64,000 nt of DNA, taken from contig NZ_LMFP01000027.1 of NCBI RefSeq assembly GCF_001426885.1, positions 1-64,000 on the forward strand. Reading direction: 5' to 3'. Below the pieces are notes generated by a model, which searched no databases, was not told the DNA's origin, and saw nothing but the letters and a program-made list of their open reading frames with translations. This stretch comes from Pelomonas sp. Root1444. GTDB lineage: Bacteria > Pseudomonadota > Gammaproteobacteria > Burkholderiales > Burkholderiaceae_C. The translations under genes were made by a program, and so were the position numbers. Of this stretch, positions 28,476-42,464 are shown piece after piece (position 1 is the stretch's first letter; each line of letters opens with the position of its first letter).

Positions 28476-29495
28476 ATGCGCAAACCCAGCAAGCTCAGTG
28501 AGGTGGCGAAACTGGCCGGCGTCGCCCCCATCACGGCATCGCGCGCCATACGCGGCGAGGGCTATGTTTCCGAGGACGCCCGCGCCCGCATCATGGAGGC
28601 GGCGGCCAAGCTCAACTACTCGCCCGACATGGTGGCGCGGCGCATGCGCGGCGAAAAGAGCCGGCTCATCGGCATCTTCGTTAACAACTTCGGCTCGCTG
28701 GTGCTGCACGAGATCACCAAGGAAATCAGCCGGGAAGCCCGCGCGCGCGGCTACGACATCGTGCTGTTCAACGCCGAACGCTTCGACGGCGTGGATCGCA
28801 CCGGCACGCGCGACATGCTGGCCAACCTGTGCGCCGGCCTGATATTGCCTATGCCCAACGTGGAAGACGGCTATCTCGCCGAACTGGAACGCCGTCAACT
28901 GCCGTGCGTCTTCGTGAACTTCGATGCGCGCGCCGTGGCGCTGCCCGTCGTCGCCATCGAGAACCGCAGGGGCGCACGCACGGCGGTCCAGCACCTGCTG
29001 TCCCTCGGGCACCGCCGCATCGCCTTCGTGGCCGGCTCCCACAAGACCGGCCAGAGCGCCGAGCGGCAGGCCGGCTATGTCGAGGCATTGAACGACGCCG
29101 GCATCCCGGCCGACACCGCGTTGATCGTGCCGGGCTTTTTCATCCAGACCGGCGGCCATGCGGCCACCCAGCAGTTGCTGGCCCTGCCCAGCCCGCCGAC
29201 CGCCATCTTCGCGGCCAACGACGAGATGGCCTTCGGCGCCATCGATGCGATCCACAGCAAGGGCCTGCGCGTACCCGACGACATCTCAGTCGTCGGCTTC
29301 GACGACATCGCGACGTCCAGCCACGTCCACCCTCCCCTCACGACGATGCGCCAGCCGCTGGGCGAACTCAGTGCCTGCACGGTGAGGGAGCTGGTGGCGC
29401 TGATCGAGGGCAAGGGCGCCGGCGCGACCAAGACCGCCCTGCCGCTCGAACTCATCGTTCGCCAATCGACCGGCCCCGTGGCGCAGAGCCGCTGA
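28476..29495 (+). CDS. LacI-family transcriptional regulator of pectin utilisation
   Basis: A 339-residue repressor. The N-terminal HTH and hinge occupy residues 5-60 (KLSEVAKLAGVAPITASRAI, then YSPDMVARRMRGEKS). The periplasmic-binding-protein-like effector domain follows, with AIFAANDEMAFGAIDA and the family signature SVVGFDDIATSS. Start chosen at ATG 28476 because it puts the HTH at residue 5; the much longer upstream frame is non-coding spacer. It is divergent from GH105-DUF2264-DUF4861 and followed after 2 nt by an MFS gene. Five matching 14-bp palindromes near this gene, the GH105 operon and the second TonB gene are its likely targets. The inducer is probably an unsaturated galacturonide or derived sugar acid. 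Confidence 0.9.
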   Translation: MRKPSKLSEVAKLAGVAPITASRAIRGEGYVSEDARARIMEAAAKLNYSPDMVARRMRGEKSRLIGIFVNNFGSLVLHEITKEISREARARGYDIVLFNAERFDGVDRTGTRDMLANLCAGLILPMPNVEDGYLAELERRQLPCVFVNFDARAVALPVVAIENRRGARTAVQHLLSLGHRRIAFVAGSHKTGQSAERQAGYVEALNDAGIPADTALIVPGFFIQTGGHAATQQLLALPSPPTAIFAANDEMAFGAIDAIHSKGLRVPDDISVVGFDDIATSSHVHPPLTTMRQPLGELSACTVRELVALIEGKGAGATKTALPLELIVRQSTGPVAQSR

Positions 29496-29497
29496 GG

Positions 29498-30821
29498 ATG
29501 GACCGCGCGCGGGCCAGCGCCCTGGCGGTCGCGCCGCTCAGCCTCGCGGGGGTGGGTGCGCTGCTGCTGTGGCTGCTGTGCGGCGACCTCGGCGTCACGA
29601 TCCGCGAGCGCGCCGCCCTGCCGACGGCGCTGGAACTGCTGCGCCGGTACGCGGCATCCGACACCACCATTTCGCTGCTGCTGTCCACCGTACCCGCGGC
29701 GTTGAGCATGCTGCTCGTCCCCCTGGCCGGCTACCACTCCGACCGCTGCCGCAGCCGCCTGGGCCGGCGCAAGCCCTTCCTGCTGGTGGCCGCGCCCGTC
29801 GGCTGCCTGGCAATGCTGGGCCTGGCGGCATCACCCACGTGGGCCGGCGCGCTGGACACCGCGCTCGGGTCCTGGTCGCCCGGCCTGGCGCAGTGCCGCC
29901 TTGCGCTGTTCTGCCTCTTCTGGGCCGTCTTCGACTGCGCCGCCATCAGCGCGCTCTCGCTGTTCAACGGGCTGGTCAGCGACCTCGTCCCCGTTCGGCT
30001 GCTGGGGCGCTTCTTTGCCGTGTTCCGCATCGTCGGCCTGAGCGTCGGCATCGCGTACCACAACTGGATCTTCGCGCTCACCGACCACCACCTGCGCGAG
30101 GTGCTGATCGGTGCGGGGCTGTTCTTCTGCCTCCCTGTTTTCGCGATGGCCCTGGGCGTCAAGGAAACACCGCTGCCGCCGGATGCCGCCGCGCCGGTGA
30201 AGCCGCTGCGCCGGCTGCGGTTCCCGTTCGAGCATGTGCTGGAGTGCTTCAGCTACCGGCCCTATGGCTGGGCAGTCGCCGCCTTCGTGCTGGCCAGCGT
30301 CACCTTCGGGCCCTTCAACACCTTCTATCTGCACTATGCGCACGCCACCGGCATCGTGAAGTCGACGCTCGGCGCGCTGACGGCCGCAGGCTACGCGGTC
30401 TCCATCGTGTCGGCCTTCGCCATCGGTTGGCTGGCCGACCGTTACGGCCCGATGCGGGTCTCCCTGGTCATCATGGCGGTGTACTGCGCCGTCTCGGCAG
30501 TGGGCTTCGCCAGCGTGTCCGACGCCGCCAGCTTCCGGGCCTTCTATCTGGCGCATGTGGTCATCTCGGGCGCCTGGTTCACCGCAGCCGCCTCGATGCC
30601 CATGGCGCTTTTTCCCCGCGCCAGGTTCGTGCAGTTCAACTCCACCAAGGACTTGATGGTGGTGTTCGGCACCATCGTCGTCAGCGGCCTGCAGGGGCCG
30701 GTGCTGGACCTGTCCGGCCACGACTACCGCTTCACGCTGCTGGCGGGCGCGGTGTTCTCGCTGCTGTGCGTCGTGTGCCTCGTGCGGCTGCAGTCGGGCG
30801 CGCTGGCGGCACAGGTGGCCG

Positions 30822-30829
<8 letters not shown>
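29498..30829 (+). CDS. MFS sugar transporter (GPH/SLC45-like)
   Basis: A 443-residue membrane protein with about twelve hydrophobic segments. The loop between segments 2 and 3 reads GYHSDRCRSRLGRRKPFLL, the D-x5-GRR-type motif of GPH/SLC45-like MFS sugar carriers. A second related motif, GWLADRYGPMR, lies in the C-terminal half, as expected for the duplicated fold. It starts 2 nt after lacI and is presumably cotranscribed with it. It probably takes the oligosaccharide or monosaccharide product of the GH105 system across the inner membrane. Its end overlaps the convergent AraC-family gene by 8 nt. Confidence 0.8.
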
Positions 30830-33881
<3,052 letters not shown>

Positions 33882-34000
33882 GCCGGCATCTTGGCAGAGC
33901 CCATGCCGCATTGCTATAGCTGTTAGCCCCAGCCAGACCTAGCATGATAGAGCTGCACTGCGAAGAATCGCGCCCATGCCAACAGGCCTGAAAGACCGAA

Positions 34001-34939
34001 GTGGAACCCATCGTTAAAACTCCCGGCTGGCTGGACTGGCACCCCGCCCCGAGCAAGCCGCGCCTGCAGCTGCCGCCCGGCGCCGTGGACGCGCATTGCC
34101 ATGTGTTCGGCCCCGGCGCGCAGTTCCCGTTTGCGCCCGAGCGCAAGTACACGCCCTGCGACGCCAGCAAGGCGCAGCTGTTCGCGCTGCGCGACCACCT
34201 CGGCTTCGCGCGCAACGTCATCGTGCAGGCCACCTGCCATGGCGCCGACAACAGCGCGCTGCTGGATGCACTGCAAAGCTCGGGCGGCAAGGCGCGTGGC
34301 GTCGTCACCATCAAGCGCGGCATCAGCGACGAAGCACTGTGGCGCATGCACGAGGCCGGCGTGCGCGGCGTGCGCTTCAACTTCGTCAAGCGGCTGGTGG
34401 ACTTCACACCCAAGGACGAGCTGCAGGAGATCGCCGCGCGCATCGCCAGGCTGGGCTGGCATGTCGTCATCTACTTCGAGGCGGCCGACCTGCCGGAGCT
34501 GTGGGACTTCTTCACCGCGCTGCCGACCACGGTCGTCGTCGACCACATGGGCCGGCCGGATGTGGGCAAGCCCGTCGACGGCCCGGAGTTCGCGTTGTTC
34601 CTGAAGTTCATGCGCGAGCACGGCAACGTGTGGAGCAAGGTCAGCTGCCCCGAGCGGCTGTCGCTGACCGGCCCGCGCGCGCTCGATGGCGAGCAGAACG
34701 CCTACCGCGACGTCGTGCCCTTCGCCCGCCGCGTCGTCGAGGAATTCCCCGACCGCGTGCTGTGGGGCACCGACTGGCCGCACCCCAACCTCAAGGACCA
34801 CATGCCCGACGACGGCCTGCTGGTCGACTTCATCCCGCACATCGCGCCGACGCCCGAGCTGCAGCGCAAACTGCTGGTGGACAACCCGATGCGGCTGTAC
34901 TGGCCCGAAGAGGCCGCGGCCGCGGCAGCACCGCAATGA
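34001..34939 (+). CDS. ligI: 2-pyrone-4,6-dicarboxylate lactonase
   Basis: A 312-residue amidohydrolase-superfamily protein. The metal or substrate motif VDAHCHVFG (H32, H34) and the C-terminal GTDWPHPN are the LigI/PmdD hallmarks. It hydrolyses the lactone 2-pyrone-4,6-dicarboxylate to 4-oxalomesaconate, the step after LigC in protocatechuate 4,5-cleavage. The GTG start at 34001 is preceded by a GAAAGA-type ribosome-binding site. The stop overlaps the next start (ATGA). First gene of the operon. The last 15 residues are an alanine-rich tail. Confidence 0.9.
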   Translation: MEPIVKTPGWLDWHPAPSKPRLQLPPGAVDAHCHVFGPGAQFPFAPERKYTPCDASKAQLFALRDHLGFARNVIVQATCHGADNSALLDALQSSGGKARGVVTIKRGISDEALWRMHEAGVRGVRFNFVKRLVDFTPKDELQEIAARIARLGWHVVIYFEAADLPELWDFFTALPTTVVVDHMGRPDVGKPVDGPEFALFLKFMREHGNVWSKVSCPERLSLTGPRALDGEQNAYRDVVPFARRVVEEFPDRVLWGTDWPHPNLKDHMPDDGLLVDFIPHIAPTPELQRKLLVDNPMRLYWPEEAAAAAAPQ

Positions 34940-36609
34940 CACCCCTTCATCCCACCCGGCTGGTCCTGCTGGCCGCACTGTTCTCGGCCGGTTGCAGCAG
35001 CCCCCGCGCGCCGGCCCCGGACATCGGCATGCCGGTTGCCTGTGCTGAACTTTCTGTCGCGATGCCCGGCGTGCGCATCACCTCGGCCGAGGCAATGGCC
35101 GCCGGCCAGGGCCAGCCGGCGCACTGCCTGGTGCGCGGCCGCGCCGACGAACGCCAGGGGCTGGACGGCCGGCCCTATGCGATCGGCTTCGAAATGCGCC
35201 TGCCGGTGGACTGGAACCGCCGCTTCCTGCACCAGGTCAACGGCGGCAACGACGGCGCCGTGGTGCCCGCCAACGGCGGGCTGGGCATCTGGCCGACGAC
35301 GCCGCTGGCCCGCGGCTTCGCGGTCATCAGCTCGGACTCCGGCCACAACGCCGACGACCCTGCCACGGCAGCGGCCGGCCTCGCCCGCGGCAACGTCTTC
35401 GGGCTGGACCCGCAGGCCCGCCGCGACTACGGCTACGCCGCCGACGGCCGCATCTACGACATCGCCCAGGCCTTGCTGCGCCGCCACTACGGCCGCGCGC
35501 CGGAGCGCAACTACATGGCCGGCTGTTCCAACGGCGGCCGCCATGCGCTGGTGGCGGCCACGCGCTACGGCGACCGCTACGACGGCATCCTGGCCGGCGC
35601 CCCCGGCTTCAACCTGCCCAAGGCTGCGGTGCAGCATGCCTGGGACGTGCAGAGCTGGCAGCGTGCCGCCACCGACATCCGCCAGGCCTTCAGCCCGGCC
35701 GACATACAGCTGGTGGCCAGCCACGTGCTGGCGCGCTGCGACGCGCTGGACGGCCTGGCCGACGGCGTCGTCGGCGACCTGGCGGCCTGCCAATCGAAGG
35801 TGGACCTGAAGGCCTTGCAGTGCAGCGGTGCCAAGAACGCGGCCTGCCTGACGGCGCCTCAGGTCGGCGCGCTGCAGCGCTCGTTCGCCGGGCCGCGCGA
35901 CAGCGCCGGCCGCCAGCTCTACAGCGACTGGCCCTGGGATGCGGGCGTCGGTTCCGGCGACTGGCGTTTCTGGAAGCTGGAAAGCACGGTACCGCCGTGG
36001 GACCGGCTGCCGCTGATCGCCGTCATGGGCGCCGGCTCGCTGAGCTATCTGTTCACGACGCCGCCCACCGCCACGCCAGGCACGCCCGCCGACCTGCTGG
36101 CCTTTTTGACGCGCTTCGACTTCGACCGCGACGCGCCCAAGATTTACGCCACCAGCGGGCCGTTCAGCGAATCGGCCATGCAGTTCATGGCGCCGCCCGA
36201 TGTCGACGACCCGCAGCTGACCACCTTGCGCGCCCGCGGCGGCAAGCTCATCGTCTACCACGGCCACAGCGACCCGGTGTTCTCGGTCAACGACACGCGT
36301 CGCTGGGCCGACAAGCTGCAGGCCAATGGCGGCGGCGACACGCTGCGCTACTACGGCGTGCCGGGCATGGCGCATTGCCAGGGCGGGCCGGCCACCGACC
36401 AGTTCGACGCGCTGGGCGCGCTGATGGCCTGGGTCGAACAGGGCCGCGCGCCGGCCGGGCTGACTGCGCGCATCAACCCTGCCAACCCGGAAATCCCGGC
36501 CGGCTGGCACCGCGAGCGCAGCCGGCTGCTGTGCCCGCATCCGCAGGTGGCCCGCTACATGGGCGGCCCGGCCGAAGCGGCCGAAAGCTTCCGCTGCGCC
36601 GCCCCTTGA
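34936..36609 (+). CDS. Tannase/feruloyl-esterase family lipoprotein
   Basis: A 557-residue alpha/beta hydrolase of the tannase family. A lipoprotein signal ends in FSAGC (cysteine 20), placing it on a membrane facing the periplasm. The characteristic CS-D-HC arrangement is visible: nucleophile serine in AGCSNGG (C197-S198), acid in HGHSDPV, and the histidine-cysteine pair in GMAHCQGG. It cleaves aromatic esters such as gallate, protocatechuate or ferulate esters; which one is unknown. Its place between ligI and ligA, with an ATGA overlap to ligI, suggests that the released acid is protocatechuate or something quickly converted to it. Confidence 0.85.
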   Translation: MTPLHPTRLVLLAALFSAGCSSPRAPAPDIGMPVACAELSVAMPGVRITSAEAMAAGQGQPAHCLVRGRADERQGLDGRPYAIGFEMRLPVDWNRRFLHQVNGGNDGAVVPANGGLGIWPTTPLARGFAVISSDSGHNADDPATAAAGLARGNVFGLDPQARRDYGYAADGRIYDIAQALLRRHYGRAPERNYMAGCSNGGRHALVAATRYGDRYDGILAGAPGFNLPKAAVQHAWDVQSWQRAATDIRQAFSPADIQLVASHVLARCDALDGLADGVVGDLAACQSKVDLKALQCSGAKNAACLTAPQVGALQRSFAGPRDSAGRQLYSDWPWDAGVGSGDWRFWKLESTVPPWDRLPLIAVMGAGSLSYLFTTPPTATPGTPADLLAFLTRFDFDRDAPKIYATSGPFSESAMQFMAPPDVDDPQLTTLRARGGKLIVYHGHSDPVFSVNDTRRWADKLQANGGGDTLRYYGVPGMAHCQGGPATDQFDALGALMAWVEQGRAPAGLTARINPANPEIPAGWHRERSRLLCPHPQVARYMGGPAEAAESFRCAAP

Positions 36610-36632
36610 ACGCCTTCACACAAGGACCGCCG

Positions 36633-38875
<2,243 letters not shown>

Positions 38876-38879
<4 letters not shown>

Positions 38880-39030
38880 AGGCGCGCCGCATCGGCCCTT
38901 TCGAAGTCTCGGCTATCGGCCTGGGCTGCATGAACTTGAGCCATGCCTATGGCACGCCACCGCCACGTGAGGTCGCGGCGGCCGTGTTGAACGGCGCGCT
39001 GGATGGCGGCATCACGCTGTTCGACACGGC
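38876..39030 (+). pseudogene. Aldo/keto reductase, 5' fragment split by insertion
   Basis: Residues 1-52 read as a normal aldo/keto reductase N-terminus: GPFEVSAIGLGCMNLSHAYG and DGGITLFDTAA. The frame then runs into the inserted element at 39031 and stops at 39094. Removing the insertion and one copy of the 5-bp duplication joins this piece to 42102 in frame, giving LFDTAALYGFGANE, the expected family sequence. The gene was therefore the translationally coupled fifth gene of the lig operon. Its role there, perhaps reducing an aromatic or ring-cleavage aldehyde, is unknown. Confidence 0.9.
39026..39030. repeat. Target-site duplication, left copy (ACGGC)
   Basis: ACGGC immediately precedes the left TGCAT end of the inserted element and is repeated at 42097-42101 after the right end. 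Keeping one copy restores the aldo/keto reductase frame. Confidence 0.8.
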
Positions 39031-39094
39031 TGCATATTCCAGCGAACGTGAGCAGCCAGTTCAGCACGATGAGCACGCGATCCAGCGTGCATGA
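39031..39094. repeat. Left terminal repeats of the inserted element
   Basis: The outer segment begins TGCATATTCCAGCG and contains ACGTGAGCA at about 39046-39054. Units starting GAGCA/GATCA follow about every 21-22 bp (GAGCAGCCAGTTCAGC, GAGCACGCGATCCAGC, then GATCACCGGCACGC). Confidence 0.65.
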
Positions 39095-39151
39095 TCACCG
39101 GCACGCGCCAGCGCGCGGCCAAGTCCGCGCCGGCTCCCGCAAGGCCAAGCC

Positions 39152-39346
39152 GTGACGCCACGCTGCGGCACCCTGTCGGCGCAGCCGACACACTGGACGC
39201 CCGCGCAGGCGTTGGCACTCTTCGAGTGCCTGCAGCCCCTGAGCGAGCAGCACTGGACCGTTTACGGATCCTCGGATCCAGCCCGACGGTTCACCGGGTC
39301 TCAATCTCCAGGACGCCCACCGAGTAGGCGGGTAGCGTCAGCGTGA
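39152..39346 (+). CDS. Short unidentified frame inside the element
   Basis: A GTG-initiated frame whose early part reads WTPAQALALFECLQPLSEQHW, resembling small helical proteins that accompany some IS operons. From 39291 it runs antisense through the end of the GH51 gene, so its C-terminus is probably not genuine. Most likely a remnant of the element's original gene content. Low confidence. Confidence 0.25.
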   Translation: MTPRCGTLSAQPTHWTPAQALALFECLQPLSEQHWTVYGSSDPARRFTGSQSPGRPPSRRVASA

Positions 39347-41288
39347 ATTCGCGCGCAATGCCCTTGAGGGGCTGGGTCTTCGGCGCGACGCGGGTCGGCT
39401 CGTCCAGCGAGTTGGCTGCATCGGGGTTGGCCGAGCTCATCACGGTCAGCTGGGCCGTGGGTGCAAGCTTGTTCACGCCGGTCAGCTTCACGCGCACCGG
39501 CTGATCGGTGGCGGCGCGGCTGGCGAACTTGATCTGGATGCGGCCCGGCTTGCCGGCCTCGTCCTTGCGCGTCACCACCCAGTGCAGGGCCGGGAAGGTC
39601 TTGCCGTTGTCACTGGTCCAGTTCGGGATGTCGCGCCCGGAGGACTCCAGCACCACGTCGCCCAGGTGGCTGGAGAACATGGTCTGCACGTAGTACGACG
39701 GCGTGCCATAGGACTTCAGCGCGTCGTAGCCGATCAGGTTGGTGGCCCATTGCAGGGACCGGTCGCGGCTGTGTCCCGACACCCGGCTGAGATTGGCCAG
39801 CAGCGGTGCGTAGGCCGCCATCTGTACCACGTCGGCATTGCGCTCCAGGCTGGCCAGGTAGGCGGCGTCGGCAATGGCGGCCCTCATGTTCGGCATGGGC
39901 CAGCCCTGGTGGGTGGCCCACTCGCCGACGAACACCTTCGGGTCGGTACGCGGGCGCTTGTCGTAGTCGGTCAGGTGCTCGTACATCTGCGCCTCGCCCC
40001 AGGCGTAGGTGTGGTCGTCTATCATCTCGGGGCGCTGTGAAGGCGTCGCGCTGGCCGCCATCGTCGAAATGAGCGTCAGTTGCGGGTACCTGGCCTTGAT
40101 CGCCTTGTGGAAGATCGAGAAGCGCTTGTCGTAGGAGCCCGACTTGTCGAAGACGTCCTCGTTGCCGATCTCGACGTGACTCATCTTGAAGGGCTCGGGG
40201 TGGCCGTCCCTGGCGCGTTGCGCGCCCCATTTGGTGTCAGCGCCGCCGATGATGTATTCGATCTGGTCCAAGGCTTCCTGCACGAAGGGCGCCAGGTCTT
40301 CTTCAGAGGACAGCCGCTCGCCATTGAGGGCGTAGCCCGCGAACACATCGAGCAGGGGCTCCATGCCGAGGTCTTCGCACCACAGCAGGAATTCCAACAT
40401 GCCCATGCCGTCGGTGGACCAATAGTTCCAGGGGCTGCGGTGGCCGGGCCGCTGCGCCGGGTCGCCGATGGTCTTCTTCCACTCGAAGCGCTGCCCGAAG
40501 GTGTCGCCCTCGACGTAGTTGCCGCCAGGAAAGCGCAGGAACTTCGGCTTCAGGCCCGCCATCAGCTCCATCAGGTCCGGGCGCAGCCCGTTCGGGCGGT
40601 TCTTGTAGGTGGGACCGAACACCGACACCTGTTGCAGCCAGAGCTTGCCCGGCCGGCTGGCGGTGAGCGTGAAGACGTTGTCCTTGGACGGCACCAGCTC
40701 ACTGCCGGTGCGCAGCGTGATCTGGAACTTCTTCCAGTCGCGCCCGACGCCGTCCACCTTGCCGGAGACGAGCGAGGCGCCACCAGCCTTGACGAGCGAG
40801 GCCAGCAGTGGGCCGATTTCGCCTTCAGCCTTGGCATAGAAGGACACGGTGTAGCTGGTGTCGGGTTTGAGGCCGATGCCCCAGTAGCCACCGTTGCGGA
40901 TGCCCGCCGGCTGCTCGGGCGATGCGCTTTTGAGAGTCAGCGCCAGGCTCAAGTCCAGCGCGTCGTTGAGCTTGTTGTTCCTGTCCAGGGCCAGCTCGGC
41001 CGCACCGACGGCGTTCCAGTACACCGGCTCCTCAGCCTGGTAGGCGTAACCCGCTTCGCCCTTGAAGCTGCGGTTGCGGATCAGTTCACCGTAAAGGCCG
41101 CCTTCGTAGGCAAAGTTGATCTCTTCGGTCATGAGACCGTACATGCGGGGGTTGATGCGGGTCTTGACCCGGTCGGCCGTGATATGGATCTCGGGCTGCG
41201 ATGCAACCCCGGTCGACTGAGCATTCGCCGGCAGTGCAAGGAACGCACTGGCCAGCGTGCACAGGGACGTCAGATTGATGTTTCTCAT
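39291..41288 (-). CDS. Secreted GH51 alpha-L-arabinofuranosidase
   Basis: A 665-residue enzyme. Signal peptide residues 1-24 (ALPANAQ). A carbohydrate-binding-like sandwich follows (about 70-225), then the GH51 TIM barrel with acid/base E377 in VEIGNEDVF and nucleophile E456 in VFVGEWATHQG, and a C-terminal beta-sandwich. It removes arabinofuranosyl side groups from arabinan, arabinoxylan or arabinogalactan. The gene lies wholly within the inserted element and looks intact. Start chosen at ATG 41288 for the signal peptide; the open frame extends 29 codons upstream without one. The gene is antisense to the interrupted lig operon. Confidence 0.9.
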   Translation of the reverse strand: MRNINLTSLCTLASAFLALPANAQSTGVASQPEIHITADRVKTRINPRMYGLMTEEINFAYEGGLYGELIRNRSFKGEAGYAYQAEEPVYWNAVGAAELALDRNNKLNDALDLSLALTLKSASPEQPAGIRNGGYWGIGLKPDTSYTVSFYAKAEGEIGPLLASLVKAGGASLVSGKVDGVGRDWKKFQITLRTGSELVPSKDNVFTLTASRPGKLWLQQVSVFGPTYKNRPNGLRPDLMELMAGLKPKFLRFPGGNYVEGDTFGQRFEWKKTIGDPAQRPGHRSPWNYWSTDGMGMLEFLLWCEDLGMEPLLDVFAGYALNGERLSSEEDLAPFVQEALDQIEYIIGGADTKWGAQRARDGHPEPFKMSHVEIGNEDVFDKSGSYDKRFSIFHKAIKARYPQLTLISTMAASATPSQRPEMIDDHTYAWGEAQMYEHLTDYDKRPRTDPKVFVGEWATHQGWPMPNMRAAIADAAYLASLERNADVVQMAAYAPLLANLSRVSGHSRDRSLQWATNLIGYDALKSYGTPSYYVQTMFSSHLGDVVLESSGRDIPNWTSDNGKTFPALHWVVTRKDEAGKPGRIQIKFASRAATDQPVRVKLTGVNKLAPTAQLTVMSSANPDAANSLDEPTRVAPKTQPLKGIAREFTLTLPAYSVGVLEIETR

Positions 41289-41618
41289 GGAAGTAGTCAA
41301 ACAAGGAATCGGCGTTACGACAGGTGGCATGGAGGTACAAGAGGCGGACCGCGGCGGGCTAGGTCCGCAGCCCAACGACGGCTAAGCGCCCGAGCGCTTC
41401 GGCACACGCCGGCATCGTCGGATGCAGCAGCGTGCGGCCGAACCAGAAGTCTTCGCCAAGCGTTTACAGGCGCCAATGCAGGCGCAGCGTTGCATGTTGG
41501 GTGGGCAGATGAAGGAGGACACTGCTGCGGATTGACCAAATTGCGGTCTTGCCACTTTGCCACATAGCAACGTTGGTATTACCACATTGTGGTCCCGCAG
41601 CCGGTCCGACGGCACCAC
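41289..41618. other. 330-bp spacer upstream of the GH51 gene
   Basis: No gene is supported. It presumably holds the leftward GH51 promoter. Near its end, TGGTATTACCA (41574-41584) is a short palindrome of the type bound by GntR/FadR-like regulators, and ACCAAATTGCGGT lies at about 41535. Neither matches the LacI operators of the pectin region closely. Confidence 0.4.
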
Positions 41619-41759
41619 AACTGCGTCATCGTGATGACGGGCTACTCCGAGCAGATCCGGCTGGCCATGGCTCAAGGCTTCACGGTGCTGGCCAAGCCGA
41701 CCTCCGCGGAGCGCTTGGCCAGCGTGCTGCAGGATGCGCTCTCCACAAAAAAACGCTGA
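41619..41759 (+). pseudogene. C-terminal fragment of a response-regulator receiver domain
   Basis: The frame reads NCVIVMTGYSEQIRLAMAQG, then FTVLAKPTSAERLASVLQDA and a stop at 41757-41759. This is the end of a receiver (REC) domain: the TGY strand, then the invariant lysine-proline in LAKP and the last helix. Short spacing to the stop suggests the tail of a hybrid histidine kinase. Nothing upstream encodes the rest, so it is a relic trapped in the element. Confidence 0.75.
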
Positions 41760-42029
41760 GCGGCTGTAATTTCCTCCGGACGCTGCACACGGTGGACGAT
41801 GGCGCCAGGCCTCAGAGGCCAGTCAAGGAGCGCCGGAGCTCGAAGGCAAAGCGGTCATAGGCGCCGGCACACCGCGGGCGACCGCTTGCCGCTGCAGCCG
41901 ACGTTCAACTGACGAACTGTGAATGGCTCTCGCCAGCCTGAAGCAGCCAGCATCTCCGCACCCGGCGCTGGACCGAGTGGTCAAGTCACCGGACACGCTG
42001 CCCTGCGCGACACCTCCGGACAAGGTGCT

Positions 42030-42096
42030 CGTCAGGCGCCGGATTCCGTGCTCAGAAGACGCTGGACCTGGTGCTCACGTCGCGTCGAAAAATGCA
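42030..42096. repeat. Right terminal repeats of the inserted element
   Basis: Read on the minus strand from 42096: TGCATTTTTCGACGCG, then ACGTGAGCACCAGGTCCAGC. Further units start GAGCACGGAATCCGGC and GAGCACCTTGTCCGGA at 23-bp steps. It is inverted relative to the left-end series. Confidence 0.65.
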
Positions 42097-42101
42097 ACGG
42101 C
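42097..42101. repeat. Target-site duplication, right copy (ACGGC)
   Basis: Second copy of ACGGC, directly after the ATGCA right end of the inserted element. It restores the reductase frame when joined to 39030. Confidence 0.8.
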
Positions 42102-42423
42102 GGCCCTGTACGGCTTCGGTGCCAACGAGGCGCTGCTGGGCGACGTGCTGGTGCACCACCGCGAAGAACGCATCGTGCTGACGAGCAAATGCGGCATGCA
42201 CGGCGTGAACGGCCAGCGCGTCATGCTGCACAGGGGCGAGCACATCATTCCGATTCCGGGCACGTCCAAACCCGAGCACTTGCGGGAACTGATCGCTGCA
42301 CCTCAACTCGAACTGGATACGCCGACGTTGAAGCGGCTCGACGCGCTGATCAACCGCCACACCGTCAGCGGCGCACGCTACGGCGCGGCCACGCAGGCCG
42401 AGATCGACACCGAGGAGTTCTGA
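42102..42423 (+). pseudogene. Aldo/keto reductase, 3' fragment with internal deletion
   Basis: It continues the reductase with AALYGFGANEALLG and TSKCGMHGVNGQRV (up to about 42222). It then jumps directly to LHRGEHIIPIPGTSKPEHLR and the C-terminus ending EIDTEEF. In intact family members about 170 residues lie between these blocks, so the barrel centre is missing, in frame. The gene thus has two independent lesions: the insertion and this deletion. An ATG at 41923 opens a longer frame through the element end but cannot make a functional enzyme. Confidence 0.85.
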
Positions 42424-42464
42424 CCACCGCGGCGGACAGCAGGCCATGGTTATCCTGCGCACCC

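Larger units (their letters stand above)
39031..42096. mobile_element. Transposase-less IS21-like element carrying a GH51 gene
   Basis: A 3066-bp insertion bounded by TGCAT...ATGCA ends and a 5-bp ACGGC duplication, within an aldo/keto reductase gene. The two ends are imperfect inverted repeats of about 36 bp sharing ACGTGAGCA. Each end then continues with about three tandem 21-23-bp repeats (GAGCA...TCCAGCG-like). Such TG...CA termini with several terminal repeats and a short duplication are the layout of IS21-family elements. Inside I find a complete GH51 arabinofuranosidase (leftward), a response-regulator fragment (rightward) and a short unknown frame, but no istA or istB. It would need a transposase supplied in trans. 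Confidence 0.75.

Noticed and set aside
39091-39327. Frame 39091-39327 in the inserted element as a gene
   Set aside because: Alanine/proline/arginine-rich text without motifs, overlapping the terminal repeats and the end of GH51.
41574-41584. TGGTATTACCA as another site of the pectin LacI regulator
   Set aside because: The spacer is three bases and the central CG is absent, unlike the 14-bp sites. It looks more like a GntR-type site, and its function is unsupported.
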